A stretch of DNA of 11,485 nt. It comes from TMED27 sp050633165 (GTDB lineage: Bacteria; Pseudomonadota; Alphaproteobacteria; Micavibrionales; Micavibrionaceae). The translations under genes were made by a program, and so were the position numbers. Positions 1 to 7,010 of the stretch are shown one piece after another. Below the pieces are notes generated by a model that was not told the DNA's origin, made no database searches, and worked only from the letters and a program-made list of their open reading frames with translations. How positions within the stretch are numbered: position 1 is the stretch's first letter; every line of letters starts with the position of its first letter. Where the stretch lies: NCBI GenBank assembly GCA_050633165.1, contig JBOEFZ010000094.1, positions 1 to 11,485 on the forward strand. Direction: 5' to 3'.

Positions 1-737
1 TTATCATGAGAGCGCCGGAGCCTGTGCCGGTTGTTCGGGCGAAGCCGGTTGTGAAGATTGTGGAGAAGGTAGAGCCGCGTTATTCGGATGAGCAGTTACG
101 GGCGATGGCATTGAAGCAGTTAAGTTATGCTATGCCGCCTCCGGTGAGGGTGGCTGCGCCGATGCCGGTGGTAGAGCCTGTGCCTGCGCCGGTTGAGGTG
201 CGTGAAGTGGTGCGCAAGGCGCCGCGTGTGATTGCGCATGTCGAGCGTGAGCCGGAGGTCGTGGCAGTTGTGCCGCAGGGGATTGAGGATGTTGTTGTGA
301 AAGTGCCGGAGCCGGCGCGAAAGGTCGTCGTTGAGGAAGGTGTTTCCGTTGCGCCCGTTGGGGATGCGGGGATGCCGCCTGAGGATTTGATTGCTTACGC
401 CGCGCCGCGTGACGAGGTGGTGGTGAAACGTCATGAGGTTGCGCCACAGATTGTTAAAGTTGATGCCCTTGCGCCACGGTGGAGCGCGCGGAAGGGGAAT
501 ACTTTGCGGAGTGTTTTGCAGCTTTGGGCGGAGCGTGAAGGTGTCGAGTTTGTTTGGGATGCCGATGTGAATTATAAAATTGGTGCAAATTATGATTCCG
601 CCGATGCGTTTGCGCCGGCGGTGGCGGGGCTTTTGGATGTTTATATGCGTGAGGCTATTCGTCCTGTCGGGCATTTGCAGATTGATCCGGAGAGTGGGCG
701 GAAGCGTTTGACGATTTTTGCCTCTTCGGATGAGTGA
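1..737 (+). CDS. TcpQ-domain envelope protein, 5' end missing
   Basis: The frame is open from the window edge, and the first ATG (position 6) has no visible ribosome binding site, so the true start is probably upstream. The first 150 visible residues are rich in Val, Pro and Glu (runs such as VVEPVPAPVEV). They have the look of an extended periplasm-spanning linker. The last ~90 residues (about 153-240 from the ATG) carry a pattern typical of the TcpQ/PilL C-terminal domain: PRWSARKGNTLRSVLQLWA, then a VxFVWDADVNYKI-like strand and an AFAPAVAGLL helix. That family is known from toxin-coregulated-pilus and conjugative type IVb pilus operons, where it works in the envelope with the secretin. 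The role here is inferred from the domain only. The gene is followed after 154 bp by the secreted coiled-coil gene on the same strand. The domain call is fairly sure; the system it serves is not. Confidence 0.7.
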   Translation, partial: IMRAPEPVPVVRAKPVVKIVEKVEPRYSDEQLRAMALKQLSYAMPPPVRVAAPMPVVEPVPAPVEVREVVRKAPRVIAHVEREPEVVAVVPQGIEDVVVKVPEPARKVVVEEGVSVAPVGDAGMPPEDLIAYAAPRDEVVVKRHEVAPQIVKVDALAPRWSARKGNTLRSVLQLWAEREGVEFVWDADVNYKIGANYDSADAFAPAVAGLLDVYMREAIRPVGHLQIDPESGRKRLTIFASSDE

Positions 738-777
738 CTTTCATTTAATCCACATATTTATCCCCATATCCTTGTTC

Positions 778-813
778 GAATCACTTCGATGTGGCACACT
801 TTGTGTGTGATTC
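778..813. promoter_or_regulatory. Inverted repeat upstream of coiled-coil gene
   Basis: GAATCAC (778-784) and GTGATTC (807-813) are perfect inverted copies separated by 22 bp. Inside them lies a second small palindrome, CACAC (795-799) TTT GTGTG (803-807). They fall in the 154-bp gap between the TcpQ gene and the coiled-coil gene. They could be an operator or an RNA stem in the leader of the downstream gene. No convincing -35/-10 pair was found nearby, so the function is open. Confidence 0.3.
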
Positions 814-821
814 ACGTTTAT

Positions 822-844
822 GCTCGTGTTCTGCGGGCTTTTTT
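822..844 (+). terminator. Weak intrinsic terminator or attenuator
   Basis: GCTCG (822-826) can pair with CGGGC (834-838), with one G-U pair, around a 7-nt loop. Six T residues follow directly (839-844). It could end transcription of the TcpQ operon or act as an attenuator in the leader of the coiled-coil gene. The stem is only 5 bp, so this is tentative. If real, it argues that translation of the next gene starts at 892 and not at the in-frame ATG at 820. Confidence 0.25.
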
Positions 845-891
845 CTGCTTTTGCAATTCTTGTTTTTAAGCTTTCTCGTTCGAGGTTTGAT

Positions 892-3800
892 ATGTCTAAA
901 ACACCACTTCTTTTAACTGTCAGTGCGGTTTCTATTTTAACTGGTTTGCATTTTGCGTCCGGTGATGCGTTTGCGCAAAAGGGGCAATTGTCCAGTCCGC
1001 GAACGCAATGGGCGATTACGCAGGTGGATGGGCAGCCGGGGAAAGATAATGGTTATTGTGCGGCGGCGCGGCGTTTTGATACGAACGCGATTTTGACATT
1101 TGCGCGGAATGAGCATGATGAAAATTCGTTAGCGATTGATTTCCAAAGTCCGCGTTTGCCGCATTCCGGCGCGGTTGCGGTGACGCTTGACCCCGGTGCG
1201 GGGGAGCAGCGCAAGGATCAGGTTACGCCTGTTTCGCGGAATGCGTTTGTGGTGAAGTTGGGGCGCGATGATGCGTTTATGGATGCGCTCGAACATACGG
1301 GGCAGTTGCGCGTCGAGGTGGCGGGCGATGCTTATGTTTTTGATGTTGCGGATATTGATGCGGGGAAGATACAGCTTAGCTCATGCCTTGCGCAGCTTGA
1401 TAATGCGGATGGCGGTGTATTGACCGAGACGGCGGCGGTGCAAAAGTTGCGGCAGGATGTTGCGGCGCTTAGGAACGAAAATCGTGTGATGCGTGATGCG
1501 GCGGCGATGGAGGTTGTGAAGCCTTCGGTAAAGCCAGCAGCGAGCAAAAAGATTGCGAAGAAGGTCGAGAAGCTTCGGGCGGAGGTCGCGGGGCTTGAGG
1601 AGAAGAATAAGGTTCTTTTGGAGCAAGCTGCTTCGTTGGAAAGCGGTGGTTTTAGTGATGCACAGAAAGTGAGCCTTGTGGAGTTGCGTTCCGAGAATGC
1701 GGTGTTGCAGGGGCAGATTGATGAATTATCGCAGGCGGCGGGCGATGGCGAGGTTTTGGTTAAGCAGCTTTCGAAGTTGGAGCGCGAGAATGATGCGCTG
1801 CATGCGGAGTTGGAGATGGCCTATGCGGAGACGGCGCGTGCGACGGATGGCGATGCGAAGGCGTTGAAGCGTGAAAATGCGCAGATGAAGGCGGCATTGG
1901 AGCGGGCGGAGCATAGTAAGGTTGCGCTTCGTGATGTGCGGGATAAATTGGCGCGTGTCGAGCGTGAGAATACGGCGTTGAAGGATGCGGGTATGGACGC
2001 GGTTTCTTCGGAAGAAGCGCAGCGTTTGGAGGGTGTTATTGCATCGCTCCGCGAGAAGAATTTGCTGAAGAGTCAGGAGTTGGCGGAGCTTGCGCAACTT
2101 CGGGTTGAGCTGGATAATTTGCGCGTGCAAAAGGGCGCGTTGGAGCAGCAATTGGCGCAAGCAGAGGTCGGGCAAGAGACGCTTGATAATCTGCAGCTTT
2201 ATGCAACGACGCTGGAGAAAGATAATGCGCAGTTGCTTTCGAATAACAAGGCGTTGAAGGTTGCGAAGGCCGAAAATTCCAAGTTTAAGATTAAGGTTTC
2301 GAAGCTTGAGTCCGAGGTCGCGGAATATCGTGAGCGGAATAACACGATTATGGCGAAGGCGGAGAATAAGCTTCGTGACTTTCATGGCGAGATTAAGCGT
2401 GCGAATGAAGCAACCGAGCAATTGCGTGAAGAGAAGATGCAATTGGCGGCGAAGTTGGCGGGCGAGAATGCGGACCATGTTGCATTGATTGAAAAATTGC
2501 GTGCGGAGAATGAGAAGTTAGAGCTTGCCGCGGCGGGACAGGATGAGGCGACGGTTGCGGAATTGGCTGCCTTGCAAGGTAAGAATGCGGAGTTGGCAGG
2601 GATGCTGGAGTCGCAGGCGGCGGAGAATGAGAAAGCTCTGGCGGCGCTTGAGGCGGGGCAGAGCGAAAAAATCGCGGCTTTGCGGGATGAAAATGCGCAA
2701 TTGTCACAGGAGTTAACGGCGCAGCTTGATGTGCTTCGGGCGGAAAATGTTGAATTGGCGCAAGTGTTAGAGGCGCGCGATGCGGAAGGTGCGGACCGTG
2801 ATGGCGTGATGGCAAGCTTGCGTGAAGAGAATGCGGCGTTAAGCGGTGAAATGAAGACGCAAGCGGCTTCATATGATTCTACTGTTGCGTCTTTGCATCT
2901 TGAGTTGGCGGAATTAGCGGAAATGCTAGACGGGGATGCTGAGCAATATATGGCGGAAATTGCTGCTTTGCGTGAGGAGAATGTCGCGTTGAGTGCTGAG
3001 TTTGAGATGCAGCTTGCAGCGTTGAATGATGAGAAGCAGGCGTTGGTTGCGCAGATTTCAGGCGCAGATGCGGTTGCGGCGGGCTTGGCAGCGGAGAAAA
3101 TTGCGCTGGCGGAGAAGCTGGAGGCTGAAAATGCGAAGAATTCTGAATTGGTTGAGGCGCTTAAGCATGAGAATTTAACGCTTGCGATGCAATTGGAAGA
3201 GCAGAGCACGAAGAATACGACTTTGATTGCGGCGTTGGAGGTCGAGAATAAGGGCTTGGTCGGGCAATTAGAGGCTGGTGTCGGTGTGAATAAGGATCAG
3301 CTCGAGGCGTTGAAGTTCGAAAATTTGGCGTTGGTGACGAAGCTGGAGGCGCAGAATGTTGAAAACGAGACGTTGATTGCGCAATTGCAGAGCGAGAATG
3401 TGTCCTTATCCGAGCAGATGGCGACGAAAAATACGGAGCATGAGGCGGTGATTGCGGCGTTGAAAGTGGAGAGTGAAGCGGCGGTTGAGGTGCTTCGGGC
3501 GGAGAATGCGGCTTTGGCCGAGCAGAATGTTGTTTTGGCGCAGAAATTTGATGGTGATGCGCAGCAAGGGGCGTTGATTATTGAAACGTTGCGGCGTGAG
3601 AATGTCGAACTTGCGGGATTGGTGGAAAGTCAGAGCGCGGAGAGCGCGGAAAAAGGCGCGGTGATTGGGCAGCTTAAGGAGGAGAATGTTGCGTTGTCGA
3701 GCGAATTGAAGGCGCAGATGTCGCATGCGGAGAATGGTGTCGCGCAATTGGCGGCGTTGGAGGCCGAGAATGCGAAGTTGCAAACGGCGTTGATTGGTGC

Positions 3801-5001
3801 GCAGGTGCAAATTACCGCTATGGCGGAGGATTTGAAGGCGAAGGATGTTGTATTGGCGCAGGCCGAGATGGGGAAGGCGGCGTTGCAGGGCGAGCTTGAT
3901 GCGTTTGTGACGGCGGCGTTGGATGAGAAACCTGCGTCCGAGCCGAATATAGCGGCGCAGTTGGCGGCGATGGAACCGGCGGCGGGTGCGGCGAGTGTAG
4001 CGGCAGATGAGATTGTTGTGGTTGAGGCGGGGGCTTCGCCGAAGAAAATTGTGGATTCGGTTGTGATGGCGGTGGCATCGATGCGCAAGCCTACGCCGCC
4101 TGCGCGGAAGGCGAATAAAGGTGTTATTCGTGCGGTTGCGGGTGAGGTTGCGAAGGGTGCAAAGGCGCTTCGTCGTGCGGCATCAAGGGGCAGTGTTGTT
4201 TTGGTTGCGGATGATGGTGCGCAGCAATTTATGAATCAAAATATGTCACAAGCGCAAATCCATGAGGAGCAGATGCGCCGTGCGGTTGAAAATAGAGAGG
4301 CGCTTATTCAGGGTGCCGTGTTGGATACGGCGGATAAGGTAGAGCCGGCGTTGAATGCGGTGATTGATCGTGTTACGGAAGGCACGCCGAAGGGGGAGGC
4401 GGTCGAGATGCGAATGAGCCAAGACCCGTTTGCGGAGATTGAGGTTGCTGCGCCGGATGAAGTCGTTGGAACCGTTAAGGCGGTTGAGGATGCGACGGAA
4501 GAAACCGTTGCCGTGGTTGAGGCGATGGATGAGGAAGCGGCACAAAGTGCGGTGTCTTCGGCTGTCGGGAATGTTTTGGCGTTGGCGAATATCCGAATTG
4601 ATGGCGTGTTGCAGCCTGTGCCGGAGGCATCAAAGGGTGGCGTTATGGCCTATCAATGGCGGGCGGATAATGTTTATGGATCGAGCGAGGAAGCGCCGTT
4701 ATCGGCTTCGGTCGGTTTTGATGCGCGGGTTAAGGATTATCTGGTGAAGACGCAATCGCGTTGCCCGGGGGATTTTGCGATTGTGCCGGAGGATTCCAGA
4801 CAGGCGGGCGCGATGCGCGTGGATAGTTACGAGGTCGCGTGTATGGGCGGCGGTGCGGCTTCTGCGGCGTCCTTAGTGTTTTATAATATGGATGGTGTGT
4901 TCACGGTTGTGGCGCATGAAGTCCCCGCCGAGGATATGGAAGCGGCGATGAAGATGCGGGACCGGATTTTTGCTACGCTTGTTGATGGGGCTGACTCTTA
5001 A
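892..5001 (+). CDS. Giant secreted coiled-coil protein, 1369 aa
   Basis: I do not recognise a named family. The start at 892 is chosen because CGAGG (881-885) lies 6 nt upstream and the protein then opens with a clean signal peptide (MSKTPLLLTVSAV..., likely cut after AFA, residue 28). The in-frame ATG at 820 has no such site. Residues ~29-167 form a compact domain (YCAAARRF, SLAIDF, AFVVKLGRD) with Cys56 and Cys165. From ~176 to ~1010 the protein is almost continuous coiled coil, full of LRxEN units. Residues ~1030-1226 are Ala/Val/Glu-rich and less ordered. Residues ~1227-1369 form a second compact domain with Cys1291 and Cys1317. These four Cys are the only ones in the mature protein, which fits one disulfide per end domain in the periplasm or outside the cell. 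No membrane anchor is seen after the signal peptide. It lies downstream of a TcpQ-domain gene, so a structural role in an envelope apparatus is possible. Confidence 0.85.
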   Translation: MSKTPLLLTVSAVSILTGLHFASGDAFAQKGQLSSPRTQWAITQVDGQPGKDNGYCAAARRFDTNAILTFARNEHDENSLAIDFQSPRLPHSGAVAVTLDPGAGEQRKDQVTPVSRNAFVVKLGRDDAFMDALEHTGQLRVEVAGDAYVFDVADIDAGKIQLSSCLAQLDNADGGVLTETAAVQKLRQDVAALRNENRVMRDAAAMEVVKPSVKPAASKKIAKKVEKLRAEVAGLEEKNKVLLEQAASLESGGFSDAQKVSLVELRSENAVLQGQIDELSQAAGDGEVLVKQLSKLERENDALHAELEMAYAETARATDGDAKALKRENAQMKAALERAEHSKVALRDVRDKLARVERENTALKDAGMDAVSSEEAQRLEGVIASLREKNLLKSQELAELAQLRVELDNLRVQKGALEQQLAQAEVGQETLDNLQLYATTLEKDNAQLLSNNKALKVAKAENSKFKIKVSKLESEVAEYRERNNTIMAKAENKLRDFHGEIKRANEATEQLREEKMQLAAKLAGENADHVALIEKLRAENEKLELAAAGQDEATVAELAALQGKNAELAGMLESQAAENEKALAALEAGQSEKIAALRDENAQLSQELTAQLDVLRAENVELAQVLEARDAEGADRDGVMASLREENAALSGEMKTQAASYDSTVASLHLELAELAEMLDGDAEQYMAEIAALREENVALSAEFEMQLAALNDEKQALVAQISGADAVAAGLAAEKIALAEKLEAENAKNSELVEALKHENLTLAMQLEEQSTKNTTLIAALEVENKGLVGQLEAGVGVNKDQLEALKFENLALVTKLEAQNVENETLIAQLQSENVSLSEQMATKNTEHEAVIAALKVESEAAVEVLRAENAALAEQNVVLAQKFDGDAQQGALIIETLRRENVELAGLVESQSAESAEKGAVIGQLKEENVALSSELKAQMSHAENGVAQLAALEAENAKLQTALIGAQVQITAMAEDLKAKDVVLAQAEMGKAALQGELDAFVTAALDEKPASEPNIAAQLAAMEPAAGAASVAADEIVVVEAGASPKKIVDSVVMAVASMRKPTPPARKANKGVIRAVAGEVAKGAKALRRAASRGSVVLVADDGAQQFMNQNMSQAQIHEEQMRRAVENREALIQGAVLDTADKVEPALNAVIDRVTEGTPKGEAVEMRMSQDPFAEIEVAAPDEVVGTVKAVEDATEETVAVVEAMDEEAAQSAVSSAVGNVLALANIRIDGVLQPVPEASKGGVMAYQWRADNVYGSSEEAPLSASVGFDARVKDYLVKTQSRCPGDFAIVPEDSRQAGAMRVDSYEVACMGGGAASAASLVFYNMDGVFTVVAHEVPAEDMEAAMKMRDRIFATLVDGADS
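2569..3753 (+). repeat. Coding repeats: 17 coiled-coil units, mostly 25 aa
   Basis: This is the central part of the coiled-coil gene (residues 560-954). It divides into units that mostly open with an A/S/Q/V-L-x-x-E-N-like signature. Unit lengths in order are 25, 11, 18, 28, 25, 25, 25, 14, 25, 25, 25, 25, 25, 11, 32, 28 and 28 residues. The five units from 3082 to 3456 are back-to-back 75-bp repeats, and so are the three from 2815 to 3039. Protein-level similarity is clear but DNA identity between units is modest, so the repeats are old. The boundaries were set by eye from the signature. Confidence 0.8.
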
Positions 5002-5155
5002 AGACAGCTCGTTAATTGCGATAAATGGGCTGCAAATAACGTATATCTGCGCTTCCGGTGCTCACGTACGAAATGTACGCTTGATAGAACGTGGGGCGCC
5101 GGTTCTCGAAATACGTTATTTTCGCCGCATTTCTCTTTATTAATGAACTGTCTTT
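5000..5155. repeat. 156-bp near-palindrome at the gene end
   Basis: The outer 45 bases on each side (5000-5044 and 5111-5155) are inverted copies matching at 35 of 45 positions, with no gaps. Perfect blocks are AAAGACAG/CTGTCTTT, TTAAT/ATTAA and the 11-bp AAATAACGTAT (5034-5044) / ATACGTTATTT (5111-5121). The centre holds a smaller hairpin, CGTAC GAAAT GTACG (5065-5079). The left tip overlaps the TAA stop of the coiled-coil gene. It fills most of the gap between that gene and the convergent phaR. It may be a mobile palindromic repeat (MITE or REP type) or a two-way terminator; there is no T run and no clear target duplication. Confidence 0.7.
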
Positions 5156-5214
5156 GGAGTGTCGGATTCACGGGCGAGCCGTGTAATGAGGGTTTTATGG
5201 GTGGGGGCGTGCTC

Positions 5215-5751
5215 TTAATCTTTTGATTTGGTTTGCGCCGCGCCGAAATTGCTGAACATTTTCATGGTTTGGTTCATGGTTTGCTCGAACATTTCCATGT
5301 TTTTGCGGTTCATTTCCTCGAGGGCTTTTGCGTCGGGGACGCCGTTTATGCCGCCCATCATGTTGGGCATTTGCGGGAACATGGTTTGCATTTGCCCTTG
5401 GAGTTGTTCTTGGTTTTTCATGAAGATTTCCATGCTTTTTTCAAGATAGCCCGGGACAAAGCCTTGAGCATTGTCGCCGTAAAAGCCGATGAGTTGGCGG
5501 AGGAAGTTTGTGGGGAGGAGGTTTTCGCTGTCCTCTTTGCTTTCTTGGTCCACGATGATTTGGGTGAGGACGGAGCGGGTTAGGTCTTCGCCGGATTTTG
5601 CGTCCTGAACGACGAAATCGTGACCTTCTTGGACCATTTCGCACAGGTCGTCGAGGGTGACGTAGCTGCTGCGGCCTGTGTCATACAGGCGGCGGTTTGC
5701 GTATTTTTTGATGATTGTTGGCTCATCCGCGCCGCGTTTTGTTCTGGCCAT
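5215..5751 (-). CDS. phaR: PHB synthesis repressor PhaR
   Basis: This 178-aa protein matches the repressor-type PhaR family. Residues ~11-70 are the PHB accumulation regulator DNA-binding domain, with the hallmark IIKKYANRRLYDT followed by SSYVTLDDLCEMV. Residues ~80-120 (NFLRQLIGFYGDN..., VPGYLEKSMEIF) match the second PHB_acc domain. The tail is rich in Met, Gln and Phe and amphipathic, as expected for binding hydrophobic PHB granules. Known family members bind DNA at phaP/phaR promoters, repress them, and leave DNA when they bind PHB. The start at 5751 is preceded by GGAGA (5759-5763) at good spacing. It is divergent from phaC across 114 bp, which suggests control of both itself and the phaCAB operon. 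It is not the unrelated class IV synthase subunit that is also called PhaR. Confidence 0.93.
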   Translation of the reverse strand: MARTKRGADEPTIIKKYANRRLYDTGRSSYVTLDDLCEMVQEGHDFVVQDAKSGEDLTRSVLTQIIVDQESKEDSENLLPTNFLRQLIGFYGDNAQGFVPGYLEKSMEIFMKNQEQLQGQMQTMFPQMPNMMGGINGVPDAKALEEMNRKNMEMFEQTMNQTMKMFSNFGAAQTKSKD

Positions 5752-5793
5752 TGCTGCATCTCCAATTGTAAAAATGTTGCGTTCTTATTGCAA

Positions 5794-5823
5794 TATATAT
5801 GCACAAAATTACGCGAGTGAAAA
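5794..5823 (-). promoter_or_regulatory. Candidate phaR promoter
   Basis: Reading the minus strand, TTTTCA (5823-5818) and TATATA (5799-5794) are separated by 18 bp, giving a sigma70-like arrangement. The start of transcription would be near 5787, leaving a leader of about 35 nt that contains the GGAGA ribosome binding site. The -10 match is only partial. Confidence 0.35.
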
Positions 5824-5830
5824 GCATCAA

Positions 5831-5859
5831 TTGCTGGGCTGCGTTTTTGGGGGTATAAA
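5831..5859 (+). promoter_or_regulatory. Candidate phaC promoter, possibly leaderless
   Basis: TTGCTG (5831-5836) and TATAAA (5854-5859) are separated by exactly 17 bp, a good sigma70-like layout with a 5 of 6 match at -10. Transcription would begin about 7 nt further on, at or very near the phaC ATG (5866). If so, the phaC message would have no 5' leader. The -35 overlaps the inverted repeat AGCA-N5-TGCT, which would suit repression by PhaR. Confidence 0.4.
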
Positions 5860-5865
5860 TGCGGT

Positions 5866-6969
5866 ATGCGGAAATCACCGAGGATATTACCGATTCACAT
5901 GGCGATGGCGGGGAGCTATTGGCAGGGCGCGATGGCGCGTGGGGAGAAGGATGCGGCAGGTGTGCAGGCGGATGCGACGAATATGATGCGCGGCATACAG
6001 GCGTATATGGCGCATGATTATGTGCGGGATGAGCCGGATTATGATGTTGTTTATGCGGCCGGCGAGGTGCGGGTTTTTAGTAAGGGCGGTGCGGCGTTGG
6101 ATCGTGCGCCAGTGTTGCTTATCCCTTCTATGATTAATGGTTCTGCGATATTGGATTTGATGCCGGAACGTTCGATGTTTGATACGTTTTATGCGGCGGG
6201 GTTGCAGCCGTATTTGCTGGATTGGGGGGAGGCGATTAAGGATGCGGGTTTGGCGGATTTTGATGTGTTGTTTGCGGGGCGGTTGTTGCCCGCGATTGCG
6301 GCGCTGCGGGCGCAGCATAATCGGCCTGTGCATTTGGTGGGGTATTGCATGGGCGGGACGATGGCGGTTGCGGCGGCGCGATTGTCGGATGATGTTGCGG
6401 GACTGGCTACGATTGCTGCGCCCTGGGATTTTTATCATGGTGCGTTGAGCGAGCGGGTGAAGTTTTGGTCGCTGAGTATTTTGCCGTCCATGGCCGACAA
6501 AGGCTTTATGGATGTGGATTGGTTGCAGATGTTGTTTAGCTCTTTGGATGAAAGCATGGGTGTGGAGAAATTTGCGCGCTTTGCGGCTCTTTGTGATCGT
6601 GGGGATCAGGGGAGTGATGAGGCGGCGTTGTTTGTGGCGGTGGAGGATTGGTTGAATGACGGGGTTGCGTTGCCGCAGGGGATCGCGCGGGCGGTGATAC
6701 AGGATTGGTATTTTGGTAATGCGCCGATGCGGGGAGGTTGGCGTGTGTGCGGGCAGGGCATCGTGCCGGAGGAGATTGATGTTCCTGCGCTCGTGATTGC
6801 CTCGACCAAGGATCGGTTGGTTGAATACGATAGTGCGCGGGCGTTGGCGGAGGCTTTGCCGGATGCGCAGTTGATTGACCCAGAATGCGGGCATATCGGG
6901 ATGATTGCGGGGCGGCGGGCGAAAAAAGATGTTTGGGATGTGATTGGGGATTGGATTCTCGGGCATTAG
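5866..6969 (+). CDS. phaC: Short PhaC-type PHB synthase (alpha/beta hydrolase)
   Basis: This 367-aa alpha/beta-hydrolase-fold protein has the synthase lipase-like box GYCMGG with nucleophile Cys161. Asp316 (STKDRL) and His343 (CGHIG) complete the expected Cys-Asp-His triad. Other PhaC-like stretches are VLLIPSMING near residue 85, LLDWGEAI near 118 and TIAAPWDF after the nucleophile. Family members polymerise (R)-3-hydroxyacyl-CoA into polyester at the granule surface. Class I synthases are about 590 aa with a long N-terminal domain that is absent here; the size fits class III/IV catalytic subunits, yet no phaE-like partner gene is present. It may therefore be a stand-alone short synthase or a PhaC-related hydrolase. 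The G run at 5849-5853 is a possible but distant ribosome binding site. It is first in phaCAB, 41 bp before phaA, and divergent from phaR. Confidence 0.85.
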   Translation: MRKSPRILPIHMAMAGSYWQGAMARGEKDAAGVQADATNMMRGIQAYMAHDYVRDEPDYDVVYAAGEVRVFSKGGAALDRAPVLLIPSMINGSAILDLMPERSMFDTFYAAGLQPYLLDWGEAIKDAGLADFDVLFAGRLLPAIAALRAQHNRPVHLVGYCMGGTMAVAAARLSDDVAGLATIAAPWDFYHGALSERVKFWSLSILPSMADKGFMDVDWLQMLFSSLDESMGVEKFARFAALCDRGDQGSDEAALFVAVEDWLNDGVALPQGIARAVIQDWYFGNAPMRGGWRVCGQGIVPEEIDVPALVIASTKDRLVEYDSARALAEALPDAQLIDPECGHIGMIAGRRAKKDVWDVIGDWILGH

Positions 6970-7010
6970 GTGGTTAGATTTTTTTTTGTGATTCAATTAT
7001 GAGGTGATGT

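Larger units (their letters stand above)
5752..5865. promoter_or_regulatory. Divergent phaR/phaC control region
   Basis: This 114-bp gap carries two TGC-type inverted repeats: TTGC-N9-GCAA (5777-5793) and AGCA-TCAAT-TGCT (5823-5835). PhaR proteins of other alphaproteobacteria are known to bind TGC-rich sites, so these are candidate operators. The first would lie around the expected phaR transcription start and the second overlaps the candidate phaC -35 element. Operator identity is inference from position and composition. Confidence 0.45.

Noticed and set aside
820..891. In-frame ATG at 820 as the start of the coiled-coil gene (1393 aa).
   Set aside because: No ribosome binding site precedes it, a stem with T6 lies just inside it, and the ATG at 892 has CGAGG at 6 nt and a better signal peptide.
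2815..3456. Regular 75-bp repeats as a CRISPR array or satellite.
   Set aside because: The period is a multiple of three, the frame is open throughout, and similarity is at the protein level only.
5169..5183. Hairpin CACGG-N5-CCGTG as the terminator of phaR.
   Set aside because: The stem is only 5 bp and no T run follows on either strand.
5215..5751. PhaR as the class IV PHB synthase subunit of the same name, which is of similar size and would pair with a short PhaC.
   Set aside because: The sequence has the repressor-type hallmark KKYANRRLYDT and the PHB_acc domain, which belong to the DNA-binding family.
6979..6987. Run of nine T after phaC as an intrinsic terminator.
   Set aside because: No GC-rich stem precedes it, and phaA follows closely with its own strong ribosome binding site.
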